Part shown: piece by piece, positions 29,809-40,576 of the stretch | Numbering within the stretch: position 1 is the first letter of the stretch | Layout of the letters: every line of letters starts with the position of its first letter | NCBI RefSeq assembly: GCF_002005165.1 | Contig: NZ_CP019699.1 | Span: forward strand, 62,001 to 126,000 | Length of the DNA: 64,000 bases | Source of the DNA: Novibacillus thermophilus | Lineage (GTDB): Bacteria > Bacillota > Bacilli > Thermoactinomycetales > Novibacillaceae | Reading direction: 5' to 3' | Translations under genes and position numbers: made by a program | The notes under the pieces: model-generated | What the model was told of the DNA's origin: nothing | What the model saw: only the letters and a program-made list of their open reading frames with translations | The model's database searches: none

Positions 29809-30891
29809 ATGGCATTACAACGGTTTATGAAAAACGCTGTAAGTGAATGGATGAAAGGGGAAGGACCCCATTCGGACATTATGATCAGCAGCCGCATCCG
29901 CATCGCGCGCAATTTCCGCGACATTCCTTTCCCGATGTTGGCTACATCTTCGCAAGCGAATGAAGTGATTAAGCGGGTGCACCGCGCATTTCAAAAGATA
30001 GGTACACATAGACAGCTGGCCGGTTCGGAACTCATTCGCATGGATGACTTGACCGAATTGCAGCGCCGCGTTTTAGTTGAAAAGCATTTGATCAGTCCGG
30101 CGCTGGCCGAGGAATCCCGGCAAGGTGCCGTCATCTTGAGTGGAAGCGAAGCTGTGAGCATCATGATTAACGAAGAAGACCACCTGCGCATACAGTGTTT
30201 GTTCCCAGGCTTGCAGCTACAGGAAGCGTGGACCCTCGCCAGCGAGTTGGACGATCAGTTTGAACAGGAGCTCGACTTCGCTTTTGACGAAAAGCGCGGT
30301 TACTTGACGAGTTGTCCGACGAATGTCGGGACTGGAGTTCGGGCTTCGGTCATGGTCCATCTCCCTGCCCTGACGATGACACAGCAGATCAAGCGCATTT
30401 TGCCTGCTGTCACACAAGTAGGGCTTGCTGTCCGGGGCATCTACGGCGAGGGAAGTGAGGCGGTCGGGAGCCTGTTTCAAATTTCCAACCAAATTACACT
30501 GGGTCAGTCGGAACGGGAGATTGTCGATAAAATATCGAGTGTCGCCCTGCAAATCATGCATCACGAGAAAAAAGCGCGTGAACAATTAATGAATGAAGCC
30601 CGTTTAAAATTAGAAGACCGCGTACAGCGCTCCCTTGGCATTTTGTCGCACGCCCGGGTCATAGACAGTAAGGAAGCGACGGAGCGACTGTCCGATTTAC
30701 GGCTGGGGATCGACCTCGGATTGATCAAGGGCGTGTCCAGTACGATTTTGAACGAACTGATGGTCATGACGCAACCCGGTTTTTTGCAGCAAATAGCGGA
30801 ACGAGGCCTCGGTTCTGGAGAGCGCGATGTGCGCAGGGCTCAACTTATACGGGAACGCCTCGCCGGTGAGCGGGGAGCAGCCGAAAAGTGA
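29809..30891 (+). CDS. mcsB: Protein-arginine kinase McsB
   Basis: McsB phosphorylates arginine residues, marking proteins for ClpCP degradation. It shares the phosphagen-kinase fold: SSRIRIARN near the N-terminus, the catalytic loop CPTNVGTG near residue 170 and RGIYGEGSEA. The 360-residue length is typical. Confidence 0.95.
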   Translation: MALQRFMKNAVSEWMKGEGPHSDIMISSRIRIARNFRDIPFPMLATSSQANEVIKRVHRAFQKIGTHRQLAGSELIRMDDLTELQRRVLVEKHLISPALAEESRQGAVILSGSEAVSIMINEEDHLRIQCLFPGLQLQEAWTLASELDDQFEQELDFAFDEKRGYLTSCPTNVGTGVRASVMVHLPALTMTQQIKRILPAVTQVGLAVRGIYGEGSEAVGSLFQISNQITLGQSEREIVDKISSVALQIMHHEKKAREQLMNEARLKLEDRVQRSLGILSHARVIDSKEATERLSDLRLGIDLGLIKGVSSTILNELMVMTQPGFLQQIAERGLGSGERDVRRAQLIRERLAGERGAAEK

Positions 30892-30969
30892 CGGGCGGGT
30901 ATGGCGGAAACGGTAAGTGACGAACAATAAGCATGGCGCAATTTTCATGAGGAAAAGGAGTGTTCGATG

Positions 30970-33411
30970 ATGATGTTTGGTCGTTTTACAGAGCGAGCGC
31001 AAAAAGTGTTGGCTCTTTCGCAAGAAGAGGCGGCACGACTAGGTCACAACAATATCGGGACGGAACATATCTTGCTCGGTCTCGTGCGGGAAGGTGAAGG
31101 CATTGCGGCAAAAGCGTTGATCGGTCTCGGTCTCAATTTGGAAAAAATCCAAAACGAAGTGGAAGCCTTAATCGGACGGGGACAAGAACAGCTGGGAACG
31201 CCGGCGTACACACCGCGAGCGAAAAAAGTCATCGAGCTGTCCATGGACGAAGCGCGGAAACTCGGCCACACTTACGTCGGAACAGAACATATTTTGCTCG
31301 GACTCATCCGCGAGGGTGAAGGGGTCGCGGCCCGCGTCTTGAACAACTTGGGCGTCAGCTTAAATAAAGCACGGCAGCAAGTGCTGCAGTTGTTAGGTTC
31401 AAACGAAGCGGTCTCGTCCAGTCAGACGGGGAGAAGTGGGGGAGCCAACACGCCGACCCTCGACAGTTTGGCCCGCGATTTAACGGCCATCGCCCGGGAA
31501 GGAAAGATTGATCCGGTGATCGGGCGTAACAAAGAAATCGAGCGCGTCATTCAAGTGCTCAGCCGACGAACGAAAAACAACCCGGTGCTAATCGGTGAAC
31601 CAGGTGTCGGGAAAACGGCGATTGCAGAAGGTCTCGCTCAGCGAATCGTGGACAATGAAATTCCAGAAATCCTGCGCGACAAACGGGTGATGACCCTTGA
31701 CATGGGCACGGTCGTCGCTGGGACGAAATACCGCGGCGAGTTTGAAGACCGTCTGAAGAAAATTATGGATGAGATTCGCCAAGCGGGCAACATCATCCTA
31801 TTTATTGACGAATTGCACACGCTGATCGGTGCCGGCGGTGCAGAAGGTGCCATCGATGCGTCCAACATCCTCAAACCGGCGTTGGCCCGGGGGGAACTCC
31901 AGTGTATCGGAGCGACGACACTCGACGAGTACCGCAAGCACATTGAAAAAGATGCCGCCTTAGAGCGCCGCTTCCAGCCGATCACCGTCGACCAGCCGTC
32001 GCCAGAAGAGGCGATCCAAATTTTGGAAGGGTTGCGTGACCGCTACGAAGCCCACCACCGGGTGAAAATTACCGACGAGGCTATCCGCCAGGCGGTCAAA
32101 CTGTCGGACCGATATATTACGGATCGGTTTCTGCCGGACAAGGCGATCGATTTGATCGACGAAGCAGCGTCTAAAGTGCGGCTCAGATCTTACACAGTTC
32201 CGCCGAATTTGAAAGAACTGGAACAGAAGCTGGAGGAAGTTCGCAAAGAGAAGGATGCCGCTGTTCAAAGCCAAGAATTCGAAAAGGCTGCTGCCCTTCG
32301 CGATGACGAACAAAAATTGCGTGAACAGCTGGAGGAATCGCGCAAACAGTGGAAGGAAGACCAAGGGCGCGATGACTCCGAAGTGACGGAAGAGGACATA
32401 GCGGAAGTGGTGGCCAGCTGGACGGGAATACCCGTGAAGAAGATTGCCGAAGAAGAATCCGAACGCCTGTTAAAAATGGAAGACATTTTACATGAACGCG
32501 TCATCGGACAGGACGAAGCTGTCAAAGCCGTTTCCCGTGCGATTCGCCGTGCCCGTGCCGGCCTGAAAGATCCAAAGCGGCCGATTGGGTCGTTCATTTT
32601 CCTCGGACCGACTGGTGTCGGGAAAACAGAGCTGAGCCGTGCCCTGGCCGAGGCGCTGTTCGGTGACGAAGATGCGATGATTCGCATTGATATGTCCGAG
32701 TACATGGAACGGCACTCCACTTCGCGGCTCGTGGGGGCCCCTCCGGGATACGTCGGTTACGACGAGGGGGGGCAGCTGACGGAACGAGTGCGGCGCAAAC
32801 CGTATTCGGTCATACTGCTGGACGAAGTGGAGAAGGCGCACCCTGAAGTGTTTAACATCTTGCTGCAAGTGTTGGAAGATGGGCGTTTAACCGACGGAAA
32901 GGGGCGGACTGTCGATTTTCGCAACACGGTATTGATTATGACGTCCAACGTCGGAGCGAATACGATTAAGAAAAATTCGACTCTCGGTTTCGCCGTCAAC
33001 AAGGACGACGGTTACGACGACATGAAGAGCAAAGTGATGGAGGAGTTGCGCAACAGCTTTCGGCCGGAATTTTTGAACCGGATAGACGAAGTCATCGTCT
33101 TCCATTCGCTGAACGAAGCGCACATTCGGGAAATTGTTTCCCTCATGTCGGAAGACGTGCGCAAGCGCCTGGCCGAACAAGATATCCACTTTGTGTTGAC
33201 GGAGGAGGCGAAAGACTGGCTGTCCAAAACCGGCTTTGACCCGACTTACGGAGCAAGGCCGCTCAGGCGGGCCATTCAGAAGCACATTGAAGACCGTCTG
33301 TCAGAAGAACTGCTGAAGGGGAATTTCGAGAAGGGAGATACGGTAGAAATCGACGTACAGGGCGATGAGCTGACGGTGAAAAAAACAGATGAAGTCAAAG
33401 CGAACGCCTAA
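30970..33411 (+). CDS. clpC: AAA+ unfoldase ClpC
   Basis: ClpC unfolds substrates for the ClpP peptidase. Two N-domain repeats (each with GTEHILLGL) precede the first AAA domain (GEPGVGKT), a UVR middle domain ([20 protein letters not shown]) and the second AAA domain (GPTGVGKT). Three ATG codons stand in tandem at 30967-30975; the middle one gives MMFGRF as in B. subtilis. About 813 residues. Last gene of the CtsR operon. Confidence 0.96.
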   Translation: MMFGRFTERAQKVLALSQEEAARLGHNNIGTEHILLGLVREGEGIAAKALIGLGLNLEKIQNEVEALIGRGQEQLGTPAYTPRAKKVIELSMDEARKLGHTYVGTEHILLGLIREGEGVAARVLNNLGVSLNKARQQVLQLLGSNEAVSSSQTGRSGGANTPTLDSLARDLTAIAREGKIDPVIGRNKEIERVIQVLSRRTKNNPVLIGEPGVGKTAIAEGLAQRIVDNEIPEILRDKRVMTLDMGTVVAGTKYRGEFEDRLKKIMDEIRQAGNIILFIDELHTLIGAGGAEGAIDASNILKPALARGELQCIGATTLDEYRKHIEKDAALERRFQPITVDQPSPEEAIQILEGLRDRYEAHHRVKITDEAIRQAVKLSDRYITDRFLPDKAIDLIDEAASKVRLRSYTVPPNLKELEQKLEEVRKEKDAAVQSQEFEKAAALRDDEQKLREQLEESRKQWKEDQGRDDSEVTEEDIAEVVASWTGIPVKKIAEEESERLLKMEDILHERVIGQDEAVKAVSRAIRRARAGLKDPKRPIGSFIFLGPTGVGKTELSRALAEALFGDEDAMIRIDMSEYMERHSTSRLVGAPPGYVGYDEGGQLTERVRRKPYSVILLDEVEKAHPEVFNILLQVLEDGRLTDGKGRTVDFRNTVLIMTSNVGANTIKKNSTLGFAVNKDDGYDDMKSKVMEELRNSFRPEFLNRIDEVIVFHSLNEAHIREIVSLMSEDVRKRLAEQDIHFVLTEEAKDWLSKTGFDPTYGARPLRRAIQKHIEDRLSEELLKGNFEKGDTVEIDVQGDELTVKKTDEVKANA

Positions 33412-33426
33412 ATCTTGCACTTTCAT

Positions 33427-33461
33427 AAAACCCCCCTCTGAAGTTGAAGAGGGGGTTTCTC
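33427..33461 (+). terminator. Terminator after clpC
   Basis: AAACCCCC(C)TCT pairs with AGAGGGGGTTT across an eight-base loop, followed by a T-rich tail. Confidence 0.9.
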
Positions 33462-33535
33462 TTTGTTGGCTCTGTGTAGTGGCGTCATGTTCTGTGATAT
33501 AATATAAACCAATGAAATTGATGGGAGAGCGGTGA

Positions 33536-34897
33536 ATGGGGAAGGAAAAGACGAGGTTTGTCTGTCAGGCGTGCGGTTTTGTCGCTCCCAAGTGGCTGGG
33601 GAAGTGTCCTGGCTGCGGGAAGTGGAATGCGTTGGTGGAAGAGCGGGAAACGCCTGCGCGGGGAGCCCGCTACGCAACGGGTACAATGGCGAGAGCTCAG
33701 CCGATTACCTCTCTGACGGTGACATCGGAAGTCCGCCAGGATACCGGGTTGAAAGAACTGAACCGGGTTCTTGGCGGCGGGCTCGTTCCCGGTTCACTCA
33801 TTCTCGTCGGTGGCGATCCGGGGATCGGGAAATCGACTCTGCTGCTGCAAGCCTCCCATCAAGTCGCCCTCGACGGGCAGAAAGTCTTGTACGTTTCAGG
33901 CGAGGAGTCGGTCCAACAGACGAAAATGCGGGCTGATCGGCTGGGGGCGTTACACGAAAGGCTTTTGGTTGCAACGGAGACGAGTGTGCCCCATGTTGAA
34001 CAGATCGTCGCAGACGTGAACCCTGCCCTCTTGGTTGTTGATTCGATCCAGACTGTCTTTCACCCTGATGTGACGTCGGCCCCGGGAAGCGTGGCCCAAG
34101 TGCGAGAGTGTACCGCCCACCTGATGCGCATGGCTAAGGCGCGCGGGACAGCCGTGATTATTGTCGGACATGTCACGAAGGAGGGCGCGATAGCTGGACC
34201 GCGCCTTTTAGAACACATGGTGGACTGCGTGCTCTACTTTGAGGGAGAGCGGTCTTCCACTTATCGCATAGTTCGGGCCGTGAAAAACCGTTTCGGTTCG
34301 ACCAACGAAATTGGCCTGTTCGAAATGAAATCTGACGGTTTGGCAGAAGTGGCAAATCCGTCAGAATTGTTCCTTTCAGAAAGGCCTGTCGCATCTTCTG
34401 GTTCAGTCGTCGTGGCCAGTTTAGAAGGGACGCGTCCGATTCTCGTCGAGTTGCAAGCACTTGTCACCCCGACGTCGTTCGCGGCTCCGAGGCGAATGGC
34501 GACAGGTGTGGACCACAACCGCGTCTCGCTCCTGATCGCCGTACTGGAGAAACGGCTGGGCATGTTTTTGCAAAATCAGGACGCCTACGTCAATGTAGCT
34601 GGCGGCGTCCGTTTGGACGAACCTGCTGTTGACTTGGCCATTGCCGTCAGTATCGCCTCGAGCTTCCGAGACCAAATGTGTTCGCCGCAAGACGTGCTCA
34701 TCGGCGAAATAGGCTTGACCGGCGAAGTGCGCAGTGTCTCCCGCGTGGAGCAGCGCGTGCAGGAAGCAGCGAAACTCGGTTTTCGCCGTATCGTGTTGCC
34801 GCGCCAAAATGTAGACGGCTGGTCGCCGCCTCAAGGGATTGAACTCGTCGGAATTAACACAGTACAAGAAGCGCTAGAAGTCGTGTTAGGGGGGTAG
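33536..34897 (+). CDS. radA: DNA repair protein RadA
   Basis: RadA is a RecA-like branch-migration helicase in homologous recombination. It has the N-terminal zinc finger (CQACG...CPGCG), Walker A (GDPGIGKST), the RadA signature [11 protein letters not shown] and a C-terminal Lon-protease-like domain. 453 residues is standard. It lies next to disA, as in other Bacillales. A TATAAT-like box lies near 33500 upstream. Confidence 0.96.
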   Translation: MGKEKTRFVCQACGFVAPKWLGKCPGCGKWNALVEERETPARGARYATGTMARAQPITSLTVTSEVRQDTGLKELNRVLGGGLVPGSLILVGGDPGIGKSTLLLQASHQVALDGQKVLYVSGEESVQQTKMRADRLGALHERLLVATETSVPHVEQIVADVNPALLVVDSIQTVFHPDVTSAPGSVAQVRECTAHLMRMAKARGTAVIIVGHVTKEGAIAGPRLLEHMVDCVLYFEGERSSTYRIVRAVKNRFGSTNEIGLFEMKSDGLAEVANPSELFLSERPVASSGSVVVASLEGTRPILVELQALVTPTSFAAPRRMATGVDHNRVSLLIAVLEKRLGMFLQNQDAYVNVAGGVRLDEPAVDLAIAVSIASSFRDQMCSPQDVLIGEIGLTGEVRSVSRVEQRVQEAAKLGFRRIVLPRQNVDGWSPPQGIELVGINTVQEALEVVLGG

Positions 34898-34900
34898 CCA

Positions 34901-35980
34901 ATGGGAGAAGACGTGAAAGACGAAGACGTCAAGGAGGAAGTTTTGCGTTTGGTGGCGCCGGGGACGGAACTGCGGGAAGGACTGGAAAACGTATTGCGGG
35001 CTAAGACGGGAGCTTTAATTGTACTCGGTTATGAGGAAGAGATGGAGGATTTGGTGGACGGTGGGTTTCGCATCGATTCGCCTTTTTCACCAGCCCATTT
35101 GTATGAACTAGCGAAGATGGATGGCGCCATTCTACTGTCGGGGGACGGCAAGCGCATCTTGTATGCCAACACTCACTTAAATCCCGATTCGAGTATACAG
35201 TCTTCCGAAACCGGCATCCGCCATCGCACAGCGCAGCGCGTGGCGAAGCAAACGAAGAAGCTAGTGATCGCGATCTCGCAGCGCCGCAACGTCATTACGC
35301 TGTACAAAGGGGCCTTCCGCTATTCGCTGAAGGACATCGGAGTCATATTGACGAAAGCGAACCAGGCGCTGCAGACACTGGAAAAATACAAATCGGTGCT
35401 GGATCAGTCGATGACCAACTTGTCCGCCTTGGAATTCGAAGACTTGGTGACGCTGCAAGACGTCACTGAAGTGGTCCAGCGCATAGAACAAGTCTTGCGA
35501 ATTAAACATGAAATTCAGGCGTACATCCACGAGCTAGGAACTGAAGGGCGTCTCATACGGATGCAACTCGAAGAACTCGTTGCTGGCATTGAGAAAGAAG
35601 AGTACTGGCTCGTCAAAGATTACATTCCCCAACTAGATGAAAAGTCGGCGGAAAAAGCACTGGCCGAACTTCAACAACTGTCGTCTGAAGGACTGTTGGA
35701 TCGTCAGAACATTGCGCGCATTATCGGCTACACAGACGTTGAAAATGCGGAAGAAAACGCGGTTATGCCGCGGGGGTACCGCATCATACACAAAATACCT
35801 CGTTTACCGGCTTCCGTCGTCGAAAACCTCGTGCGGGAATTTTCCCATTTGTCCAAAACGATGATGGCGACCATCGAGGAATTAGACGAAGTCGACGGTA
35901 TTGGTGAAGTGCGGGCGCGCATTATTAAAGACGGTCTCAAACGAATTCAAGAGCAAGTGTTTGTAGATCGCCACATTTAA
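34901..35980 (+). CDS. disA: Diadenylate cyclase DisA, DNA integrity scanner
   Basis: DisA makes cyclic di-AMP and signals DNA damage at sporulation. The cyclase motifs DGA ([12 protein letters not shown]) and RHR (GIRHRTAQR) are intact. A helical linker and a C-terminal HhH DNA-binding domain ([16 protein letters not shown]) follow. 359 residues, start three bases after radA. Confidence 0.96.
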   Translation: MGEDVKDEDVKEEVLRLVAPGTELREGLENVLRAKTGALIVLGYEEEMEDLVDGGFRIDSPFSPAHLYELAKMDGAILLSGDGKRILYANTHLNPDSSIQSSETGIRHRTAQRVAKQTKKLVIAISQRRNVITLYKGAFRYSLKDIGVILTKANQALQTLEKYKSVLDQSMTNLSALEFEDLVTLQDVTEVVQRIEQVLRIKHEIQAYIHELGTEGRLIRMQLEELVAGIEKEEYWLVKDYIPQLDEKSAEKALAELQQLSSEGLLDRQNIARIIGYTDVENAEENAVMPRGYRIIHKIPRLPASVVENLVREFSHLSKTMMATIEELDEVDGIGEVRARIIKDGLKRIQEQVFVDRHI

Positions 35981-36039
35981 GGCGAGGCATGAGACGGACT
36001 TCGCGAACATAGTGATGGAAGATGGGGAGGTGACTGTGT

Positions 36040-36750
36040 TTGCTGGCAAAAGTACTTCCCAATGTGATTACGATCGGTAACCTTTTTTTTGGCTTGTTGG
36101 CGTTAAAACTCGTACATGACGGCTTGTGGGAATTTGCAGCCATTACAGTCATTGCCGGCATGTTGTGTGACGGGTTAGACGGGATTGTGGCGCGGATGCT
36201 GAAGACGGAAAGTGCTTTTGGCAAAGAGCTGGACTCATTATCGGATATGGTGACATTTGGCGTTGCACCGGCTTTCATCATGTATGTGGCAGTGCTGCAT
36301 GAAATCGGTGTGATCGGCTGGGTCGTTTCAGTCGTCTTTCCCGTTTGCGGCGCATTGCGGTTGGCCAGGTTCAATGTGAGAAAAGGGATTCCCGGGTATT
36401 TCGTCGGTTTGCCGATCACAATTGCCGGGGGAGTACTTGCGACAATGGCGCTGTACAGTGAGGTCATGACCTCTCCATCTGTCCTCGTTTTGGCGATGCT
36501 AGGGCTGTCCTTTCTCATGGTCAGTTCGATTAAATATCCGAACGTGAAAAAAGTGGGGCTCCCGAAGCAGACGTATTGGTTGGGTCCCGCATTGGGAGTC
36601 GTCGCCGTCGTTCTCGCGGTGCGTTTTCCTAACGATCTTCCGCGCATCGTGTTTCTTCCGCTCATTCTATACGCATTGTGGGGACTTGGCGGACATTTTA
36701 GACGGAAGGGATACGAAGACTCTCCTTTAGAGTCGGACGTACATCTTTAA
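36040..36750 (+). CDS. pssA: CDP-diacylglycerol-serine O-phosphatidyltransferase
   Basis: An integral membrane enzyme that makes phosphatidylserine, the precursor of phosphatidylethanolamine. The CDP-alcohol phosphotransferase signature is visible as DGLDGIVARMLKTESAFGKELDSLSD with its conserved Asp residues (written here in pieces: DGLDG, ARML, GKELDSLSD). About six to seven membrane helices. TTG start after GGGGAGGTG; 236 residues. The decarboxylase gene psd is not adjacent. Confidence 0.88.
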   Translation: MLAKVLPNVITIGNLFFGLLALKLVHDGLWEFAAITVIAGMLCDGLDGIVARMLKTESAFGKELDSLSDMVTFGVAPAFIMYVAVLHEIGVIGWVVSVVFPVCGALRLARFNVRKGIPGYFVGLPITIAGGVLATMALYSEVMTSPSVLVLAMLGLSFLMVSSIKYPNVKKVGLPKQTYWLGPALGVVAVVLAVRFPNDLPRIVFLPLILYALWGLGGHFRRKGYEDSPLESDVHL

Positions 36751-36756
36751 AAAGCG

Positions 36757-36792
36757 ATAGACCGGAATGAATTCCGGTCTATAAGTTTTTTT
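36757..36792 (+). terminator. Strong terminator after pssA
   Basis: ATAGACCGGAAT pairs perfectly with ATTCCGGTCTAT across GA, followed after AAG by a run of seven T. Confidence 0.92.
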
Positions 36793-36848
36793 CGAAAAAA
36801 GTGTGTAACTTTTATAAAATTATATCGTTTATTATCGTTAGAAGGGAG

Positions 36849-37244
36849 TCAACTCATATTGAACAAACCGAGAGTCGACAGTTTTTCTGACTCTTTTTCG
36901 ATGACATCGCGCATGTGAATATCGAGCAGATTGCAGGCTGACGCTAAGTAGAACAAGTGCTTGCCCATCTCGGAAACGACCACGTCACGACAATGTTCAC
37001 AAAGGTCTCCAGACAGGTGTGTGTCTACTGCGTCTTTTGCTGTGTCGAAGTTTGAGGCCGAAGTAAAGGGCTGTTTGCCGGCCTGAACCTTTAGGCAACC
37101 GCAGTTGGTGACTGCCTTTGTGATGGATCGGTTCGTACGAGCGCTTGTTTCCTGTAGTTTTGACAACACATCCAGTACACTTCGGTGTCTGAGCAACAAC
37201 TCGGCGACTTGCGTTTGGAACCGGTCTAATTGGTGGTCGCGCAT
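36849..37244 (-). CDS. Conserved small Cys-containing protein, minus strand
   Basis: A 131-residue, mostly helical protein encoded against the direction of its neighbours. Four cysteines occur as two pairs: NCGC near residue 49 and LCEHC near residue 84, which suggests metal binding or redox sensitivity. The C-terminus ends in KLSTLGLFNMS. I recall similar proteins in other Bacillales at comparable positions, sometimes carrying the label DUF1573, but I cannot verify that label. ATG preceded by GGGAGGACA on the minus strand. Function unknown. Confidence 0.78.
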   Translation of the reverse strand: MRDHQLDRFQTQVAELLLRHRSVLDVLSKLQETSARTNRSITKAVTNCGCLKVQAGKQPFTSASNFDTAKDAVDTHLSGDLCEHCRDVVVSEMGKHLFYLASACNLLDIHMRDVIEKESEKLSTLGLFNMS

Positions 37245-37405
37245 GTAGGTGTCCTCCCTGGGAATTGTGGGAAATTTACAGTTTTATTATAGAGCCTGGA
37301 AGTTTTAAGAGTCAATTTTTATGTAGCCGGTATGGAAGAGATTTTTATTCGCCGAAAGGGGTTGACTGCTATTATATGAATGTGCTAATATAATTGGTTT
37401 AAAAA

Positions 37406-37434
37406 TTGACCTCCGCCTCCAATTGTGATATATT
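37406..37434 (+). promoter_or_regulatory. Predicted sigma-A promoter for carD
   Basis: TTGACC and TATATT are separated by 17 bases, about 30 bases upstream of the carD start. A second pair (TTGACT, TAATAT) lies about 40 bases further upstream. Confidence 0.6.
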
Positions 37435-37461
37435 GGAAGAAGGTCCTTGGAGGTGGTGTAT

Positions 37462-37959
37462 GTGTTTAAAGTTGGCGATAAAGTGGTGTACCCGATGCAC
37501 GGCGCCGGCGTGATTGAAGCGATCGAGGAGAAAGAAATACTCGGAAAAAAGCGAGAATATTACGTCATGCACCTGCCTGTCGGAAATATAAAAGTGATGG
37601 TGCCAATGAAAAGCGCAGACGATATCGGGATACGGGAAGTTGTGGACGAACAAGGGGCCAACCGGGTTATAGAAATTTTGAAAGACGAAGCGAACGTCGA
37701 TTTGACCAATTGGAATCATCGCTACCGCGCCAATTTAGAGAAGATGAGGAGCGGTGACATTTATGAATTGGCAGATGTCGTTCGTTCACTTATGCAGAGG
37801 GAAAGCGACAAAGGGTTGTCGACAGGGGAGCGGAAAATGCTGGACAATGCGAAGCAAATGTTAGTCAGCGAACTCGTCCTGGCCAAAGAGATGGATGAGG
37901 AACAGGCCCTCTCCCTTTTGGACAGCACGGTGCAACGCAATGGAACGAGCACTGTCTAG
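37462..37959 (+). CDS. carD: CarD family RNA polymerase-binding regulator
   Basis: CarD/CdnL proteins bind the RNA polymerase beta lobe and stabilise open complexes. The N-terminal Tudor-like domain is evident (GDKVVYPMHGAGVIEAIEEK), followed by a helical C-terminal domain with conserved basic residues. GTG at 37462 lies seven bases after GGAGGT; in-frame TTG 37447 and GTG 37456 are less well spaced. 165 residues. Confidence 0.9.
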   Translation: MFKVGDKVVYPMHGAGVIEAIEEKEILGKKREYYVMHLPVGNIKVMVPMKSADDIGIREVVDEQGANRVIEILKDEANVDLTNWNHRYRANLEKMRSGDIYELADVVRSLMQRESDKGLSTGERKMLDNAKQMLVSELVLAKEMDEEQALSLLDSTVQRNGTSTV

Positions 37960-38057
37960 CGTGTTGAACTTTTGGGAAAAATTTTTTATTTTCGGTCTTA
38001 TCGGTCGGATGTTTAGTTATGCGTGAATTGTCTATAATGAGTAAAAGGGGGTGACAT

Positions 38058-39155
38058 ATGTTGTTAAAGAGAATCGTACAGCTGTTCTTTGCCATTCTCG
38101 GCGGGACGGTTGGCTTTTACGTCGGGCCGATGTTGTTTGCGTTACTGGAACGTCCACCTGTCAACTTCGGCCAAGTTCCGATACCGGATTATATAGGCGC
38201 TGTTTTGGGTGCGATTTTGCTCATATTTGTAACAGGGAAGCTGTCAGACGCCGCTTGCAGTTGGATACGCTGGAGCGAAGAACGCCTGGCGAAAGTACCG
38301 GCAGCAGATTTTATTTTCGGAGTTATGGGCTTAACGGTCGGTCTCATTGTCGCTTATTTATTGGTTCCGTCCATATCCACCTTGCCGGTTCCAGTACTGT
38401 CCGATATACTGCCCATTGCCATTTCCACTCTTTTCGGTTATCTCGGCTTTCGCGTCGGATACAAGAAGCGGGATGAACTGGTGTCTATTTTTTCAATCGG
38501 GCGCTTGAGTCGCGATAAAGACAAGTTGAAGAAAGACAATCAGAATGCGGCTTACAAAATTTTGGATACGAGCGTCATCATTGACGGGCGCATCGCGGAT
38601 ATTTGCCGCACGGGCTTTGTGGAAGGAACGTTAGTCATCCCAGGATTTGTGTTGGAAGAACTACAACACATCGCCGATTCGTCGGACGTATTAAAGCGGA
38701 ACCGGGGTCGACGCGGTCTGGACATACTGAACAAGATCCAAAAAGAGTTAAAAGTGAAGGTGTTGATTTACGAGGGCGACTTCGAAGACATTCATGAAGT
38801 TGACAGTAAGCTGGTTAAACTGGCGAAAGTGCTCTCGGGAAAAGTGGTCACTAACGACTACAACTTGAACAAAGTGTGTGAACTGCAAAATGTGCCGGTT
38901 CTGAACATTAACGATTTGGCCAACGCAGTGAAACCGGTCGTTCTCCCAGGTGAGGAAATTAATGTACAAGTGATTAAGGATGGCAAGGAACACGGACAAG
39001 GTGTCGCTTATTTAGATGACGGGACGATGATCGTCGTTGAAGGTGGTCGCGACTACATCGGTAAAAATATAGAGGTGTTGGTGACGAGCGTACTGCAAAC
39101 TTCCGCCGGACGCATGATTTTTGCTAAGCCGAAATTGTTGGAAAAGGCTCTATAG
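38058..39155 (+). CDS. PIN-TRAM domain membrane protein (YacL-like)
   Basis: A 365-residue protein with four N-terminal membrane helices (about residues 5-130), a PIN nuclease-like domain with acidic residues in ILDTSVIIDGRIAD and VTNDYNL, and a C-terminal TRAM domain (VQVIKDGKEHGQGVAYLDDG). It corresponds to B. subtilis YacL, found at the same position. Predicted RNA-binding, possibly ribonuclease; activity in this subgroup is not established. A TATAAT box lies near 38033. Confidence 0.88.
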   Translation: MLLKRIVQLFFAILGGTVGFYVGPMLFALLERPPVNFGQVPIPDYIGAVLGAILLIFVTGKLSDAACSWIRWSEERLAKVPAADFIFGVMGLTVGLIVAYLLVPSISTLPVPVLSDILPIAISTLFGYLGFRVGYKKRDELVSIFSIGRLSRDKDKLKKDNQNAAYKILDTSVIIDGRIADICRTGFVEGTLVIPGFVLEELQHIADSSDVLKRNRGRRGLDILNKIQKELKVKVLIYEGDFEDIHEVDSKLVKLAKVLSGKVVTNDYNLNKVCELQNVPVLNINDLANAVKPVVLPGEEINVQVIKDGKEHGQGVAYLDDGTMIVVEGGRDYIGKNIEVLVTSVLQTSAGRMIFAKPKLLEKAL

Positions 39156-39170
39156 TCTCGGCTGCGCAGA

Positions 39171-39203
39171 GGAATTCCGCTGAAGCGGCGGGATTCCTTT
39201 TTT
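39171..39203 (+). terminator. Terminator before ispD
   Basis: GGAATTCCGC pairs with GCGGCGGGATTCC (with a small bulge) across TGAA, followed by six T. Confidence 0.85.
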
Positions 39204-39321
39204 CTTGCTCCGCTGGCGAGAGGAGAACACTTTGTGTACAATAGGATGTTAGAATGACGGGTTCAGGGAGGGCGGTCGTGTCCTTTTCCGCCTATTGGAC
39301 GACCTTAAAGGGGAAGTGGTT

Positions 39322-40029
39322 GTGACAGTTGGAGTGGTTGTGGCGGCCGCCGGTCAAGGAAAGCGGATGCGAAAAGGGTTTAACAAGCAGTTTATCCAAC
39401 TTGGCGACCGGCCGATTTTGATGCATACGTTGCAAGCATTTGAGCACATGTCGTTCGTCGAGCAAATCGTTGTCGTCACGAGCGCAGGGGATATCGCAAA
39501 GTGTGAGGCGTTGTGTCGTTCGTATAATGTGAGGAAAGTGACGGATGTTGTAGCAGGTGGAAAAACGCGCCAAGACAGTGTCCGTATCGGCTTAAACAAG
39601 GTGCGGACGGACTGGGTACTCGTCCATGACGGTGCCCGGCCTTTCGTATCTGAAGAAATGGTGAATGAACTCTTGGAAAGCGCGCAAAGACACGGCGCAG
39701 CTGTCCTCGGCGTTCCCGTTAAAGACACGATCAAAAAAGTGAATGTAGACGGGATCATCGAGGAAACACCGGAACGTCAAAGCATGTGGGCGGTTCAGAC
39801 TCCGCAAGCATTCCGCCTGACCGAATTAAAAAGAGCCCACGCGCAGGCGAGGGAGGAAGAGCTGGCGGCTACTGATGACGCGATGTTGATGGAGCACTTA
39901 GGCTTCGACGTGCGTATCGTGCGCGGCGATTATTACAATATCAAGATCACGACACCGGAAGACTTGTGGTTTGCGGAGTCTATCTTGCAACACATGCGCA
40001 AAATGGGAGATCGAACATCATGCGAGTAG
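39322..40029 (+). CDS. ispD: 2-C-methyl-D-erythritol 4-phosphate cytidylyltransferase
   Basis: Third step of the MEP isoprenoid pathway: transfers CMP to methylerythritol phosphate. The nucleotide-binding motif [12 protein letters not shown] and the VHDGARPFV motif are present. GTG at 39322 follows AAAGGGGAAG; 235 residues is normal. The stop overlaps the ispF start by ten bases. Confidence 0.93.
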   Translation: MTVGVVVAAAGQGKRMRKGFNKQFIQLGDRPILMHTLQAFEHMSFVEQIVVVTSAGDIAKCEALCRSYNVRKVTDVVAGGKTRQDSVRIGLNKVRTDWVLVHDGARPFVSEEMVNELLESAQRHGAAVLGVPVKDTIKKVNVDGIIEETPERQSMWAVQTPQAFRLTELKRAHAQAREEELAATDDAMLMEHLGFDVRIVRGDYYNIKITTPEDLWFAESILQHMRKMGDRTSCE

Positions 40030-40496
40030 GACAAGGATTTGATGTACACCGTTTGACAGAAGGGCGTCCCCTCATCGTCGGCGGCGTCCACATCCCGTAT
40101 GCAAAGGGGTTGGACGGACACTCTGACGCTGACGTCCTGTTGCACGCCGTTACGGATGCCGTGTTAGGTGCCATGGGTCGAGGAGACATCGGCAAGCACT
40201 TTCCCGATACAGACCCGGCGTACAAGGACGCAGACAGTGTAGAGCTGTTGCGGAAAGTGTGGGAACAGGGAGTCCGCTCCGGATTCAGCGTGGGCAATGT
40301 AGACGCTACGATCATCGCTCAAAAGCCCAAGATGTCTCCGTATATCGAGGACATGAAAGGCGTAATGGCGAAAATTTTTAACTGTCCCCTCGACAGGGTG
40401 AACGTCAAGGCGACGACGACGGAATGGCTCGGTTTTACAGGGCGCGGTGAAGGCATTGCAGCCCTGGCCGTCGTCTGTTTGATCGAAAAGGCGTAA
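40020..40496 (+). CDS. ispF: 2-C-methyl-D-erythritol 2,4-cyclodiphosphate synthase
   Basis: Cyclises CDP-methylerythritol phosphate in the MEP pathway. Metal ligands appear in GFDVHRL and [10 protein letters not shown]; the C-terminal block is [14 protein letters not shown]. 158 residues, the standard length. The ATG lies inside the 3' end of ispD, so the two are translationally coupled. Confidence 0.95.
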   Translation: MRVGQGFDVHRLTEGRPLIVGGVHIPYAKGLDGHSDADVLLHAVTDAVLGAMGRGDIGKHFPDTDPAYKDADSVELLRKVWEQGVRSGFSVGNVDATIIAQKPKMSPYIEDMKGVMAKIFNCPLDRVNVKATTTEWLGFTGRGEGIAALAVVCLIEKA

Positions 40497-40576
40497 GGGG
40501 CTGTTGAATGTCGATCGACGAACGGGTACTGGCAGCGTGTATAGACGATGATATGGATACAGGAAGGAGTTATACC

